Below, one piece after another: positions 14,115-21,505 of a stretch of 21,505 bases of DNA. A model generated the notes under the pieces. That model was not told the DNA's origin. It did no database searches and worked only from the letters and a program-made list of their open reading frames with translations. The stretch lies in assembly GCA_016782825.1 (NCBI GenBank), contig JADHXT010000015.1:1-21505 (forward strand), written 5' to 3'. The stretch is from Candidatus Brocadiia bacterium. GTDB taxonomy: Bacteria; Planctomycetota; PUPC01; DSUN01. Made by a program: the position numbers and the translations under genes. How positions within the stretch are numbered: the first letter of the stretch is position 1; each line of letters begins with the position of its first letter.

Positions 14115-14894
14115 GTGCCCCTGCGCATCCTCGCCATCGGCGACCTGGTCGGACGGCCGGCCCGCCAGTTCATCCACCACCGGCTCGCGGACCTCGTGGA
14201 ACGCGAGCGGATCGACTTCGTCATCGCCAACGGCGAGAATGCCGCCGCCGGCCTCGGCATCACCCGCTCCATCGCCCAGAAGCTCCACCAGGACGGCGTG
14301 CAGGTGATCACCACCGGCGACCACGTGTGGCGCCGAGCCGACGCACCCCGCGCCGTGACCGAAGACCCCTGCCTGCTCCGGCCCCACAACTACCCGGCCG
14401 GCGCCCCCGGCTCCGGCGTGGTGGTCACCCACACGGCCAGCGGCGTGCCCATCCGCGTCATCAACCTGCTGGGGCGCGCCTTCCTCGACCCCGTGGACTG
14501 TCCCTTCGCCTCCGTCGACCGCATCCTACAACACGAGCCCCGCACCGCCGTCACCCTCGTGGACTTCCACGCCGAGGCCACGAGCGAGAAGGGCGCGCTC
14601 GCCTGGTTCCTCGACGGGCGCGTGAGCGCCGTCCTGGGCACCCACACCCACGTGCAGACGGCCGACGAGCGCCTGCTCGAGCGGGGCACCGCCTTCATCT
14701 CCGACCTGGGCATGACCGGCGCGCACCGCTCCGTGCTCGGCCGCAAGGTGGAGGCCACCATCCAGAAGTTCCGCTCGCGGCTCTACGTGCCGCTCGACGT
14801 GGCCGAGGGCGACGTGCAGATGTGCGGCGTCATCGTCACCGTGGATCCTGAAACCGGCCGTGCCAGCGAGATCCGCCGTGTCGTGGAATCCTAG
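14115..14894 (+). CDS. ymdB: YmdB-family metallophosphoesterase (2',3'-cyclic nucleotide phosphodiesterase type)
   Basis: A 259-residue protein of the TIGR00282/YmdB family. Metal-binding and family motifs in order are AIGDLVGRPARQ, VIANGENAAAGLGI, TTGDHVWRRAD, LVDFHAEATSEK and LGTHTHVQTADERLL, ending in ISDLGMTGAHRSVLG. B. subtilis YmdB is a phosphodiesterase acting on cyclic nucleotides and is encoded next to rny, as here. The start is a GTG at 14115 with a near-perfect GGAAGGAG six bases upstream, right after the rny stop. The 3' end overlaps the xseA start by 17 bases. The neighbourhood suggests a role with RNase Y in RNA turnover or signalling. Confidence 0.93.
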   Translation: MPLRILAIGDLVGRPARQFIHHRLADLVERERIDFVIANGENAAAGLGITRSIAQKLHQDGVQVITTGDHVWRRADAPRAVTEDPCLLRPHNYPAGAPGSGVVVTHTASGVPIRVINLLGRAFLDPVDCPFASVDRILQHEPRTAVTLVDFHAEATSEKGALAWFLDGRVSAVLGTHTHVQTADERLLERGTAFISDLGMTGAHRSVLGRKVEATIQKFRSRLYVPLDVAEGDVQMCGVIVTVDPETGRASEIRRVVES

Positions 14895-16143
14895 ACCTCC
14901 GGCCGAGCGCCCCAGGGACAGCGAGCTGCCCGACGACGTTCTCACGGTCGGCGACCTCACCCGCCGCATCCGCGCCACCCTCGAGGATGCCTTCGACCGC
15001 GTGACCGTCGTGGGCGAGCTCTCCAACGTGCGCCGCCCCGCCTCGGGCCACATCTACCTCACCCTCAAGGATGCCGACGCACAGATCGCCGCCGTCGTCT
15101 GGCGCAGCACCGCCGCGCGCCTCCGCTTCGACCTCGAGGACGGCACCGAAGTGATCGTCACCGGCAACGTCACCGTCTACGAGCCACGCGGCGCCTACCA
15201 GATCATCGTGTCGTCCATCAAGCCCAAGGGCATGGGCGCCCTCCAGCTCGCCTTCCTCCAACTGCGCGACAAGTTGGAGAAAGAAGGGCTCTTCGGCCCC
15301 GAGAGCAAGCAGCCGCTGCCCTACCTGCCCGCGTGCATCGGCGTGGTCACCTCGCCCACTGGCGCGGCCATCCACGACATCCTCACCGTCATCGCCCGCC
15401 GCTTCCCCCCCGCGCGCGTCGTGGTGCGGCCCGTGCGGGTGCAAGGGGAGGGCGCCGCGGCCGAGATCGCCGAGGCCATCGCCGACTTCAATGCCTGGGG
15501 CGGCGCCGACGTGCTCATCGTCGGCCGTGGCGGCGGTAGCCTGGAAGACCTCTGGGCCTTCAACGAAGAGGCGGTGGCCCGCGCCATCCACGCCTCCCGC
15601 ATCCCCATCATCTCCGCCGTGGGCCACGAGATCGACGTCACCATCGCCGACCTCGTGGCCGACCGCCGCGCCCTCACGCCCTCCGAAGCCGCCGAGATCG
15701 TCCTCCCCCGGCTCGACGACCTCGTAGCCACCCTCGACGCCGGCCGCGACCGTCTGGCCCTCGCGCTCCGTGGCCAGCTCGGGCTGGCGCGCGAGCAGCT
15801 CATCCGCCTGCGCCGCAGTTATGCCTTCCGAGCCCCCCTCGAGCGCATCCGCCTGCACGAGCAGCGCCTCGACGACCTGGCCAATGCCGCCGCGCTGGCC
15901 CTTCGGCGACGCACCGAGTCGTGCCGCGAGCGCCTGGGCGGAGCCATCGGCCGCCTCGAAGCCCTCGGGCCACAGCGCGTGCTCGCTCGCGGCTACAGTA
16001 TCACCCGCGACCCCCACACCGGCCGCGTGATCCGCCACGCCGCCCACCTCACCCCCGGCCAGACACTTGAAACCATCGTCCACCGCGGACGTTTCACCTC
16101 CCGCGTCGACGCCGTGCACCCGCCCGACGATGCGGCCAACTGA
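14878..16143 (+). CDS. xseA: Exodeoxyribonuclease VII large subunit
   Basis: A 421-residue protein of normal length. The N-terminal OB-fold contains FDRVTVVGELSNVRRPASGHIYLTLKD, which binds single-stranded DNA. The catalytic region has GVVTSPTGAAIHDILTVIARR, VLIVGRGGGSLEDLWAFNEE and the signature PIISAVGHEIDVTIADLVADRRALTPSEAAE. A helical, Arg-rich C-terminal half precedes the conserved VLARGYSITRDPHTGRVI. With XseB it degrades single-stranded DNA. The start is unsure: GTG at 14878 and GTG at 14860 are both in frame and neither has a good ribosome-binding site, which fits translation coupled to ymdB. Confidence 0.95.
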   Translation: MSWNPRPPAERPRDSELPDDVLTVGDLTRRIRATLEDAFDRVTVVGELSNVRRPASGHIYLTLKDADAQIAAVVWRSTAARLRFDLEDGTEVIVTGNVTVYEPRGAYQIIVSSIKPKGMGALQLAFLQLRDKLEKEGLFGPESKQPLPYLPACIGVVTSPTGAAIHDILTVIARRFPPARVVVRPVRVQGEGAAAEIAEAIADFNAWGGADVLIVGRGGGSLEDLWAFNEEAVARAIHASRIPIISAVGHEIDVTIADLVADRRALTPSEAAEIVLPRLDDLVATLDAGRDRLALALRGQLGLAREQLIRLRRSYAFRAPLERIRLHEQRLDDLANAAALALRRRTESCRERLGGAIGRLEALGPQRVLARGYSITRDPHTGRVIRHAAHLTPGQTLETIVHRGRFTSRVDAVHPPDDAAN

Positions 16144-16178
16144 CCAGAGGCCCCACGCATCTCGCAGGAAGCTTCGCC

Positions 16179-16430
16179 ATGACCAAGAAACGCCTGTCGT
16201 TCGAGAAGAGCCTCGACACGCTCGAGAAGATCGTCGAGGAACTCGAGGGCGGCAGCCTCACCCTCGACGAGGCACTCGAACGCTACGAACGCGGCATGGC
16301 CGCCCACAAGGAATGCGCCCAGATACTCGCCGCCGCCGAGAAGCGCATCGAGGTGCTCCTCAAGCAGGACAGCGGGTTCGAGACCGCGCCCCTCGATGCC
16401 GACGGCACGGAAGGGGGCAGCGCCCCATGA
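16179..16430 (+). CDS. xseB: Exodeoxyribonuclease VII small subunit
   Basis: An 83-residue protein with the XseB pattern LSFEKSLDTLEKIVEELEGGSLTLDEALERYERG followed by a helix (CAQILAAAEKRIEVL). The small subunit coats the XseA helices and is needed for exonuclease activity. The length is normal. AGGAAG lies upstream of the ATG. Its stop overlaps the next gene's start as ATGA. Confidence 0.95.
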   Translation: MTKKRLSFEKSLDTLEKIVEELEGGSLTLDEALERYERGMAAHKECAQILAAAEKRIEVLLKQDSGFETAPLDADGTEGGSAP

Positions 16431-17326
16431 CCATTCGCCCCGCGAGCACCGAGCGACTCGCCGCCTACTTGGAAGCCCACCGGCCCGTCATCGACGCGGC
16501 CCTCGACGGCTACCTGCCCCCGCCCGAAGGCCCCATCGCGCGGCTGGCCGAGGCCATGCGCTACAGCGTGTTCGCCGGCGGCAAGCGGCTGCGTCCCATG
16601 CTCGTGCTCCTGGCCAGCGACCTGTGCGGCGGCCAGCAGGCCCACGCCGTGCCCCCCGCCTGCGCTCTCGAGCTGGTGCACACCTACTCGCTCATCCACG
16701 ACGACCTGCCTGCCATGGACGACGACGACTTCCGCCGCGGCCGCCCCTCGTGCCACAAGGCCTTCGGCGAAGCCGCCGCCGTGCTCGCCGGCGACGCGCT
16801 CCTCACCCTCGCCTTCGCCATCGTCGCACAGCCCCCGGTGGCCCACCTGGCCGCGCCCCTCGTGACAGAGCTGGCCCACGCCGCCGGCCACGGCGGCATG
16901 CTCGGCGGCCAGATCGCCGACGTGGAGGCCGAAGGCACCGGGCCCTCCGCCGAAACCGTGGACTTCATCCATCACCACAAGACCGCCGCGCTCATCGCCG
17001 CGTGTCTGCGCCTGGGCGCCATCGCCGCCGGGGCCGACGAGGCCACCCTCGCGCGCCTGGGCCGCTTCGGCCGCCACGTGGGCCTGGCCTTCCAGATTGC
17101 CGACGATGCCCTCGACGTGGAAGCCAGCAGCAAGCAGCTCGGCAAGACGGCCGGCAAAGATGCCACGCAGGGCAAGGTGACCTACCCCGCCGTCTATGGC
17201 CTCGAGGAAACGCACCGCAGGGCCGCGGCGTTGATCGGGCAGGCGCTGGACGAGCTCGCCCCGTTCGGCCCCTCGGCCGACCTGCTTCGCGACGTGGCGC
17301 ACTACGTGGTGAGCCGCAACACGTGA
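16427..17326 (+). CDS. ispA: Short-chain polyprenyl diphosphate synthase (farnesyl/geranylgeranyl type)
   Basis: A 299-residue all-helical prenyltransferase. GGKRLRPMLVLL leads into the first Asp-rich motif HDDLPAMDDDDFRRGRPS (92-101), almost identical to E. coli IspA. The second motif QIADDALD (226-230) and KDATQGKVTYPAVYG follow. It condenses dimethylallyl and isopentenyl diphosphates into C15 or C20 products in the cytoplasm. The residues before the first motif (YSLIHDD) are the same as in E. coli IspA, so a short product is likely; exact chain length is not certain. The ATG at 16427 overlaps the xseB stop. In this operon type dxs would be expected next; here a restriction-modification pair comes between. 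Confidence 0.95.
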   Translation: MTIRPASTERLAAYLEAHRPVIDAALDGYLPPPEGPIARLAEAMRYSVFAGGKRLRPMLVLLASDLCGGQQAHAVPPACALELVHTYSLIHDDLPAMDDDDFRRGRPSCHKAFGEAAAVLAGDALLTLAFAIVAQPPVAHLAAPLVTELAHAAGHGGMLGGQIADVEAEGTGPSAETVDFIHHHKTAALIAACLRLGAIAAGADEATLARLGRFGRHVGLAFQIADDALDVEASSKQLGKTAGKDATQGKVTYPAVYGLEETHRRAAALIGQALDELAPFGPSADLLRDVAHYVVSRNT

Positions 17327-17337
17327 CCACTGTTCCC

Positions 17338-17366
17338 TTGCACCCAGCCCGGCGTTAGCTTATCAT
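17338..17366 (+). promoter_or_regulatory. Possible promoter of the restriction-modification genes
   Basis: TTGCAC (17338-17343), a 17-base spacer and TATCAT (17361-17366) resemble a promoter with a start near 17373. The -35 match is weak. A direct repeat overlaps its -10 box. Confidence 0.45.
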
Positions 17367-17371
17367 TAGCT
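17355..17371. repeat. Direct repeat at the restriction-modification promoter
   Basis: TTAGCT occurs at 17355-17360 and again at 17366-17371, exactly 11 bases apart, about one helical turn. The same stretch holds the imperfect palindrome GCTTAT-C-ATTAGC. It overlaps the -10 box, where a repressor could act. No controller (C) protein gene is seen. Confidence 0.35.
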
Positions 17372-17423
17372 CTGAGACCGCCCCAACGCCGTGCACTACA
17401 ATCACAGGGGCCGAGGACAGAAC

Positions 17424-18044
17424 GTGGCGGACATACTCACACTTCAAGAAGCCATCACGTCCTTGTACGAGAGGGCCGTCGTGGGAGGCACAGCAACATC
17501 CACACTACGCCTCAGGGACCTGGCTGCGTACTGCGTGCAGCAGTTGGAGCTCCGCGGCCTTGAGGGCACTGAGACAGAAGTGGCGCTTCCCGGCGGTGGT
17601 CGCGAGAAGCAATGGGATGTCGCATGGCACTACCAAGGGAAGTACCGAGCAGCTATTTCCCTGAAATCTATTCTCAAGAACCTCTCTGGGACTGTCCCCA
17701 ATCGGATCGATGACATGATTGGCGAAGTGGCGAATGCACAGATGTACTCGCCTGAGATCGCGCTGGGCTATCTCATGGTGTTCAATACAGCCAACGACAA
17801 ATGGAGCAGGAAGCACGGAGCGACTTGGTGCGAGCTTCTCCGGCAACGGCTTGGGCGGCTGGCCGGCCGCAAGGCGCCGTCATGGACTTTCGGCACCATA
17901 GAGGCATTCGCGATTGCTGAGGTCGATTTCAGCGCGGGACCGGAACTCAAAACAATGGAAACGGACGTCGAGGCGATGTTCGATAGGCTCGTGGAACAGG
18001 TGAGAAGCCGCAATCCGTCGCTGCTCGAAGGAGACGGAGCATGA
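17424..18044 (+). CDS. Probable type II restriction endonuclease
   Basis: A 206-residue protein I do not recognise by family. It starts at the GTG at 17424, preceded by GAGGA; a GTG at 17391 is possible. It overlaps the methyltransferase start by four bases (ATGA), the usual layout of a restriction gene with its modification gene. A PD-(D/E)xK-like core is suggested by ETEVALPGG (Glu52), QWDVAWHY (Asp65) and AISLKSI (Ser79-Leu80-Lys81); the middle acid is Ser, a variant seen in some restriction enzymes. The third-position bases are less GC-biased than in neighbouring genes, suggesting transfer. The endonuclease role rests mainly on context and the weak motif. Cleavage site unknown. Confidence 0.6.
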   Translation: MADILTLQEAITSLYERAVVGGTATSTLRLRDLAAYCVQQLELRGLEGTETEVALPGGGREKQWDVAWHYQGKYRAAISLKSILKNLSGTVPNRIDDMIGEVANAQMYSPEIALGYLMVFNTANDKWSRKHGATWCELLRQRLGRLAGRKAPSWTFGTIEAFAIAEVDFSAGPELKTMETDVEAMFDRLVEQVRSRNPSLLEGDGA

Positions 18045-19039
18045 GCGCCGTCGCGTCGCTTGCTCAACTTGCCGAGGACATGCTCTCGCGGTATGCACCC
18101 GGTGCCACGCTCACGGATGCGTCGCTCAAGAGCGTGATTCCCTCTCTGGCGAAGATGGAAGACGCATCGGCCGAGCTGGAGACGCTGCTGCGCGACATCC
18201 CGACCCATCACCGCGTGGCGTGTGCCGACGCGCGGCAGTTGAGCTCGCTTGCCAGCGGCAGCGTCCATCTCATCGTCACCTCGCCACCTTACTGGACCCT
18301 CAAGGAATACAACCATCCAGAAGGCCAGCTCGGAGATATCGAGAGTTACGCTACGTTTGTGGAGGAACTGGCGCAGGTATGGAATGAGTGTCACAGAGTT
18401 CTCGTACCCGGCGGGCGCCTTGTTGTCGTCGTGGGCGATGTGTGCTTGGCCAGAAGGAAGCACGGACGACATGCCGTGATGCCTCTTCATGCCTCGATCC
18501 AGGAGTCATGTCGCAAGATCGGCTTCACGAACCTGGCGCCGATCATCTGGGCGAAGATCGCGAATGCGTCACTCGAAACAAGCAACGGCTCCAGCTTCCT
18601 TGGGAAGCCGTACGAACCCAACTCCATCATCAAGAACGACATCGAGTACATACTCATGCAACGGAAGGAGGGCGGGTACCGCAGCCCGGACACCGCTGCT
18701 CGGGTCTTGAGTGTAATACCCGCCAAGCTTCACCACGAGTGGTTCCGCCAAGTATGGGCAATACCAGGAGCATCCACCAAGGAACATCCTGCACCGTTCC
18801 CCCTGGAGTTGGCCACGCGTCTTGTGCGCATGTTCAGCTTCGTTGGCGACACAGTCCTGGATCCCTTCCTCGGCACGGGCACCACCTGCCTCGCCGCAAG
18901 CATCTGCGGTCGCAACAGCATTGGGCTGGACATCGATCCTGAATACGTGCAGATGGCGTACAGGCGCCTTCGAGCAGAACATGACAGGCTGTTTTCCAAC
19001 GCAACCATTGATCGCTCCGACAAGTGGTCGGAGTCGTGA
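18041..19039 (+). CDS. DNA methyltransferase, N4-cytosine/N6-adenine type, of a restriction-modification pair
   Basis: A 332-residue amino-methyltransferase. Catalytic motif IV TSPPYW (80-85) is followed by the AdoMet-binding motif DPFLGTGTT (274-282) near the C-terminus. This order is the beta class, and SPPY is typical of N4-cytosine enzymes (m4C), though m6A is possible. LVPGGRLVVVVGDV (motif V-VI region) and SIGLDIDPEYV also fit. It methylates the self DNA at the recognition site, which cannot be read. The start overlaps the upstream gene. Like its neighbour it has a less GC-biased codon use and sits between ispA and dxs. A solitary methyltransferase is unlikely given the tight coupling. 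Confidence 0.92.
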   Translation: MSAVASLAQLAEDMLSRYAPGATLTDASLKSVIPSLAKMEDASAELETLLRDIPTHHRVACADARQLSSLASGSVHLIVTSPPYWTLKEYNHPEGQLGDIESYATFVEELAQVWNECHRVLVPGGRLVVVVGDVCLARRKHGRHAVMPLHASIQESCRKIGFTNLAPIIWAKIANASLETSNGSSFLGKPYEPNSIIKNDIEYILMQRKEGGYRSPDTAARVLSVIPAKLHHEWFRQVWAIPGASTKEHPAPFPLELATRLVRMFSFVGDTVLDPFLGTGTTCLAASICGRNSIGLDIDPEYVQMAYRRLRAEHDRLFSNATIDRSDKWSES

Positions 19040-19053
19040 TACAAGGATAGACC

Positions 19054-20970
19054 GTGACCCGCATCCTCGATACCATCGACGAGCCCGCCGACCTGCGGCA
19101 TCTCGACCGCCGACAGCTCGAGGCGCTCGCCCAGGAACTGCGCGAGGAAATCCTCCGCGTGGTGCTCGTCAACGGCGGCCACCTGGCCTCGAACCTCGGC
19201 AGCGTGGAACTCACGATCGCGCTCCACCGCTGCTTTGACTTCGCCACCGACGCCCTCGTGTGGGACGTGGGGCACCAGGCCTACGCCCACAAGCTGCTCA
19301 CCGGCCGCCGCGACGCTTTCCACACCCTCCGCCAGCAAGGCGGCATCAGCGGCTTCCCCAACCGCCACGAGAGCCCCTACGACCCCTTCACCGCAGGCCA
19401 CGCCGGCACCTCCATCTCCCAGGCCATCGGCCTCGTGTGCGCCGACGAGCTGCTCGGCCGCCACCGCCGCGTGGTGGCCGTCATCGGCGATGGCTCGCTC
19501 ACGTCGGGCATGGCACTCGAAGCACTGAACTACGCCGGCCACCTCGATAAGAACCTCCTCGTGGTGCTCAACGACAACAAGATGTCCATCAACGCCACCG
19601 TGGGAGCCCTCTCGCAGCACCTCGACCGCCTGCGCACCACCCGCTTCTACAACGAGGCCAAGCGCGAGGTGCGGCGGCTCGTGCACCGCGTGCCGGGCGT
19701 GGGCGAGTTTCTGGAGAGCGCCCTCGGCCACCTGAAGGAGGGCCTCAAGGCTTCCATCCTGCCCGAGAACCTCTTCGACCAGCTCGGCTTCCGCACCTTC
19801 GGCCCCGTGGACGGCCACAACCTGGACGACCTGATGAACGGCCTCGAAGCGGTCCGCCATCTCGCCGGCCCCGTGCTGCTCCACGTGGTGACCGAGAAGG
19901 GGCGCGGACACCCCGAAGCCGTGAGCGACCCCGCACGATACCACAGCGCCTCGCCCGTGCCGCCGTGCCCCGTGGAGCCCGGCCCCGACGAGCGCCCCGA
20001 GCAGCCGGCCTATACCCAGGTGTTTGCCGAGGCCCTCTGTCGCATGGGGGCAGAGGACGAGCGCCTCGTGGCGATCACCGCCGCCATGGAAGCCGGCACG
20101 GGCCTCGCCGAGTTCGGCAAGCGGTTCCCCGCCCGTTTCTTCGACGTGGGCATCTGCGAGCAACACGCCGTGGCCTTCGCCGCGGGCCTGAGCGCCTCGG
20201 GCTGCCGGCCCGTGGTGGCCATCTACTCCACGTTTCTCCAGCGCGGCTACGACCAGGTGTTCCACGACCTGAGCCTCCAGGACCTTGACGCCGTGCTCTG
20301 CATCGACCGCGCCGGCCTGGTGGGCGCCGATGGCCCGACCCATCACGGCGCGTACGACATCGCTTACCTCCGCCACCTGCCTCGCGTGGTGCTGTGCGCA
20401 CCCAAGGACGGCGCGGAGCTCCAGGCCATGCTTCGGTATGCCGTGAAGGCGCGCGGCACGTGGGGCATCCGGTTCCCCAGGGAGGGCGTGCCCGACCGCT
20501 CGGCAGGGGGCACGGCCCCCATCCACACGGCCCCCATCGAGATCGGCAAGGCCGAGCCGCTGCGCGACGGCCACGACGTGGCCATCGTGGCCTACGGCGC
20601 CATGGTGGCTCGCGCGCTCGAGGCCGCCGACCAACTGGCCGAGCAGGGCATCGCCGCCGCCGTGGTGAACGCGCGGTTTGCCAAGCCGGTCGACACCGGG
20701 CTGCTCGCCGAGCTGGCCGCCGCCGTGCCGCTGCTGGTCACGGTGGAAGACCACGCGCTCGCCGGCGGCTTCGGCTCGGCCGTGCTCGAGGCACTGGCCG
20801 ACGCACGCATCGACACGCCGGTGGAACGCCTGGGCATCCCCGACCGCTTCATCGAACACGGAGCCCGCGACACGCTGCTCGACGGCCTCGGGCTCAGCGC
20901 CGACGGCATCGCGGCGCGCGTGGCCGACGCGCTGGCTACGCTCCACGTGCACACCCCGAGGGAGGCGTGA
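19054..20970 (+). CDS. dxs: 1-Deoxy-D-xylulose-5-phosphate synthase
   Basis: A 638-residue thiamine diphosphate enzyme of full length. It starts at a GTG preceded by AAGGAT. GGHLASNLG has the conserved His43. The thiamine-binding motif runs from GDGSLTSG (145-152) to LNDNKMSI (172-179), the G-D-G...N-D-N pattern. FGPVDGHNL and HVVTEKGRG follow. The second half has FDVGICEQHAVAFAAGLSASG with the catalytic Glu, and the C-terminal domain ends in IPDRFIEHGARD. It condenses pyruvate and glyceraldehyde 3-phosphate into deoxyxylulose 5-phosphate, the first step of the MEP pathway that feeds ispA. The methyltransferase gene ends 14 bases ahead of it. Confidence 0.97.
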   Translation: MTRILDTIDEPADLRHLDRRQLEALAQELREEILRVVLVNGGHLASNLGSVELTIALHRCFDFATDALVWDVGHQAYAHKLLTGRRDAFHTLRQQGGISGFPNRHESPYDPFTAGHAGTSISQAIGLVCADELLGRHRRVVAVIGDGSLTSGMALEALNYAGHLDKNLLVVLNDNKMSINATVGALSQHLDRLRTTRFYNEAKREVRRLVHRVPGVGEFLESALGHLKEGLKASILPENLFDQLGFRTFGPVDGHNLDDLMNGLEAVRHLAGPVLLHVVTEKGRGHPEAVSDPARYHSASPVPPCPVEPGPDERPEQPAYTQVFAEALCRMGAEDERLVAITAAMEAGTGLAEFGKRFPARFFDVGICEQHAVAFAAGLSASGCRPVVAIYSTFLQRGYDQVFHDLSLQDLDAVLCIDRAGLVGADGPTHHGAYDIAYLRHLPRVVLCAPKDGAELQAMLRYAVKARGTWGIRFPREGVPDRSAGGTAPIHTAPIEIGKAEPLRDGHDVAIVAYGAMVARALEAADQLAEQGIAAAVVNARFAKPVDTGLLAELAAAVPLLVTVEDHALAGGFGSAVLEALADARIDTPVERLGIPDRFIEHGARDTLLDGLGLSADGIAARVADALATLHVHTPREA

Positions 20971-20975
20971 GGCCA

Positions 20976-21505
20976 ATGGAACGAGTGATCGTGAGCGGCG
21001 ACACGCAGAAGCCTGCCGTGGCCGAGGCGTGGGCAACCCTGCTGCCCTGGATCCGCGAGCGCGCCGAGGTGGTGGTGGAGGACGCCCATCTGGACGCCGA
21101 CCTGCGCTCCACCCCCGCCGACCTCGTGGTCGTCTTCGGCGGCGATGGCGCCATCCTCTCCGTGGCCCGACGGCTGGCGGGAAGCCCTGTGCCCGTGGTG
21201 GGCGTGAACTTCGGCAAGCTGGGATTCCTGGCCGAGCTACAGCCTGACTCTCTGCGCGAACACTTCGATGCCATCCTGGCCGGCGATTGCGCCGTGTCGC
21301 CGCGCATGATGCTCGCCTGCGAGCTGGTGCGCGACGGACGCACGGTGGCCAGCCACCTGGCCGTGAACGACGCGGTCGTGTCGCGCGGCGCCCTGTCCCG
21401 CCTGATCACCATCGGTCTCTTTGTTGACGGGCGCCGCACGACAACGTACAATGGGGACGGAGTGATCGTATCGACGCCCACAGGGTCCACGGCGCATTCA
21501 CTCTC
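20976..21505 (+). CDS. nadK: NAD kinase, C-terminus cut by window edge
   Basis: I translated this by hand: 176 codons, open to the end of the window. The motifs are LVVVFGGDGAILSVAR (GGDG at 55-58, Asp57 catalytic), VGVNFGKLGFLAE, HLAVNDAVVSRG and GDGVIVSTPTGSTAHSL, all diagnostic of ATP-NAD kinase. It phosphorylates NAD to NADP; MEP-pathway reductases later use NADPH. The ATG at 20976 follows the dxs stop by five bases with GGGAGG upstream. The short stretch before GGDG fits small bacterial NadK proteins. The last third is outside the window. Confidence 0.96.
   Translation, partial: MERVIVSGDTQKPAVAEAWATLLPWIRERAEVVVEDAHLDADLRSTPADLVVVFGGDGAILSVARRLAGSPVPVVGVNFGKLGFLAELQPDSLREHFDAILAGDCAVSPRMMLACELVRDGRTVASHLAVNDAVVSRGALSRLITIGLFVDGRRTTTYNGDGVIVSTPTGSTAHSL

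Noticed and set aside
12320..14389. Minus-strand open frame of 689 codons opposite rny and ymdB
   Set aside because: Shadow frame; the plus strand encodes unmistakable RNase Y and YmdB.
18730..21036. Minus-strand open frame of 768 codons opposite dxs
   Set aside because: Shadow of dxs and the end of the methyltransferase gene; no recognisable domain.
1..21505. tRNA, rRNA, CRISPR arrays and transposons
   Set aside because: I looked for T-loop sequences, regularly spaced repeats and transposase or integrase motifs by eye and found none.

Overview
The window is GC-rich bacterial chromosome with densely packed genes, frequent 4-bp ATGA/GTGA start-stop overlaps and near-consensus sigma-70 type promoters with 17-bp spacers. 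A lipoprotein with a Gram-negative-like lipobox, a LolD-type ATPase, an RNase Y operon and a DXP (MEP) isoprenoid pathway fit a diderm bacterium. The gene order rny-ymdB-xseA-xseB-ispA-dxs-nadK and the general gene style suggest a Planctomycetota/PVC-like or related lineage, but that placement is inference; no rRNA or other marker is present.

Layout. (1) 1-3429, minus strand: cysD, a divergent cysN-like GTPase gene and an alkaline-phosphatase-superfamily phosphodiesterase gene cut by the window edge. These form one three-gene operon that probably concerns sulfate activation or a related adenylyl transfer. (2) 3637-6051, plus strand: hexapeptide acetyltransferase, family-2 glycosyltransferase and DegT/DnrJ-type sugar aminotransferase, a cassette resembling the last steps of acetamido-sugar synthesis for a surface glycan. 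It starts from a promoter divergent to cysD. (3) 6052-6368: a gap between converging operons with its own promoter-like sequence, two hairpins and a 36-bp AT-rich near-perfect palindrome. (4) 6369-10655, minus strand: an unusual ABC transporter operon with a LolD-type ATPase, a lipoprotein carrying two tandem ModA-like binding domains, a ModB-like permease and a ModC-like ATPase. (5) 10857-11774, plus strand: a secreted protein with two SH3-like domains, divergent from the ABC operon with back-to-back promoters. (6) 11775-12532: a 758-bp gap with a strong promoter and a structured leader or non-coding RNA upstream of rny. (7) 12533-21505, plus strand: rny, ymdB, xseA, xseB, ispA, then a type II restriction-modification pair of different base composition inserted before dxs and the start of nadK.

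Working together: region 7 is a housekeeping run (RNA decay, exonuclease VII, isoprenoid precursor synthesis, NADP supply) interrupted by a defence module. The main oddities are the double-domain binding protein operon with two different ATPases, the CysN-like GTPase with an altered G3 motif, the two RNA candidates, the palindrome, and the insertion between ispA and dxs. No tRNA, rRNA, CRISPR array, transposase or integrase was seen.
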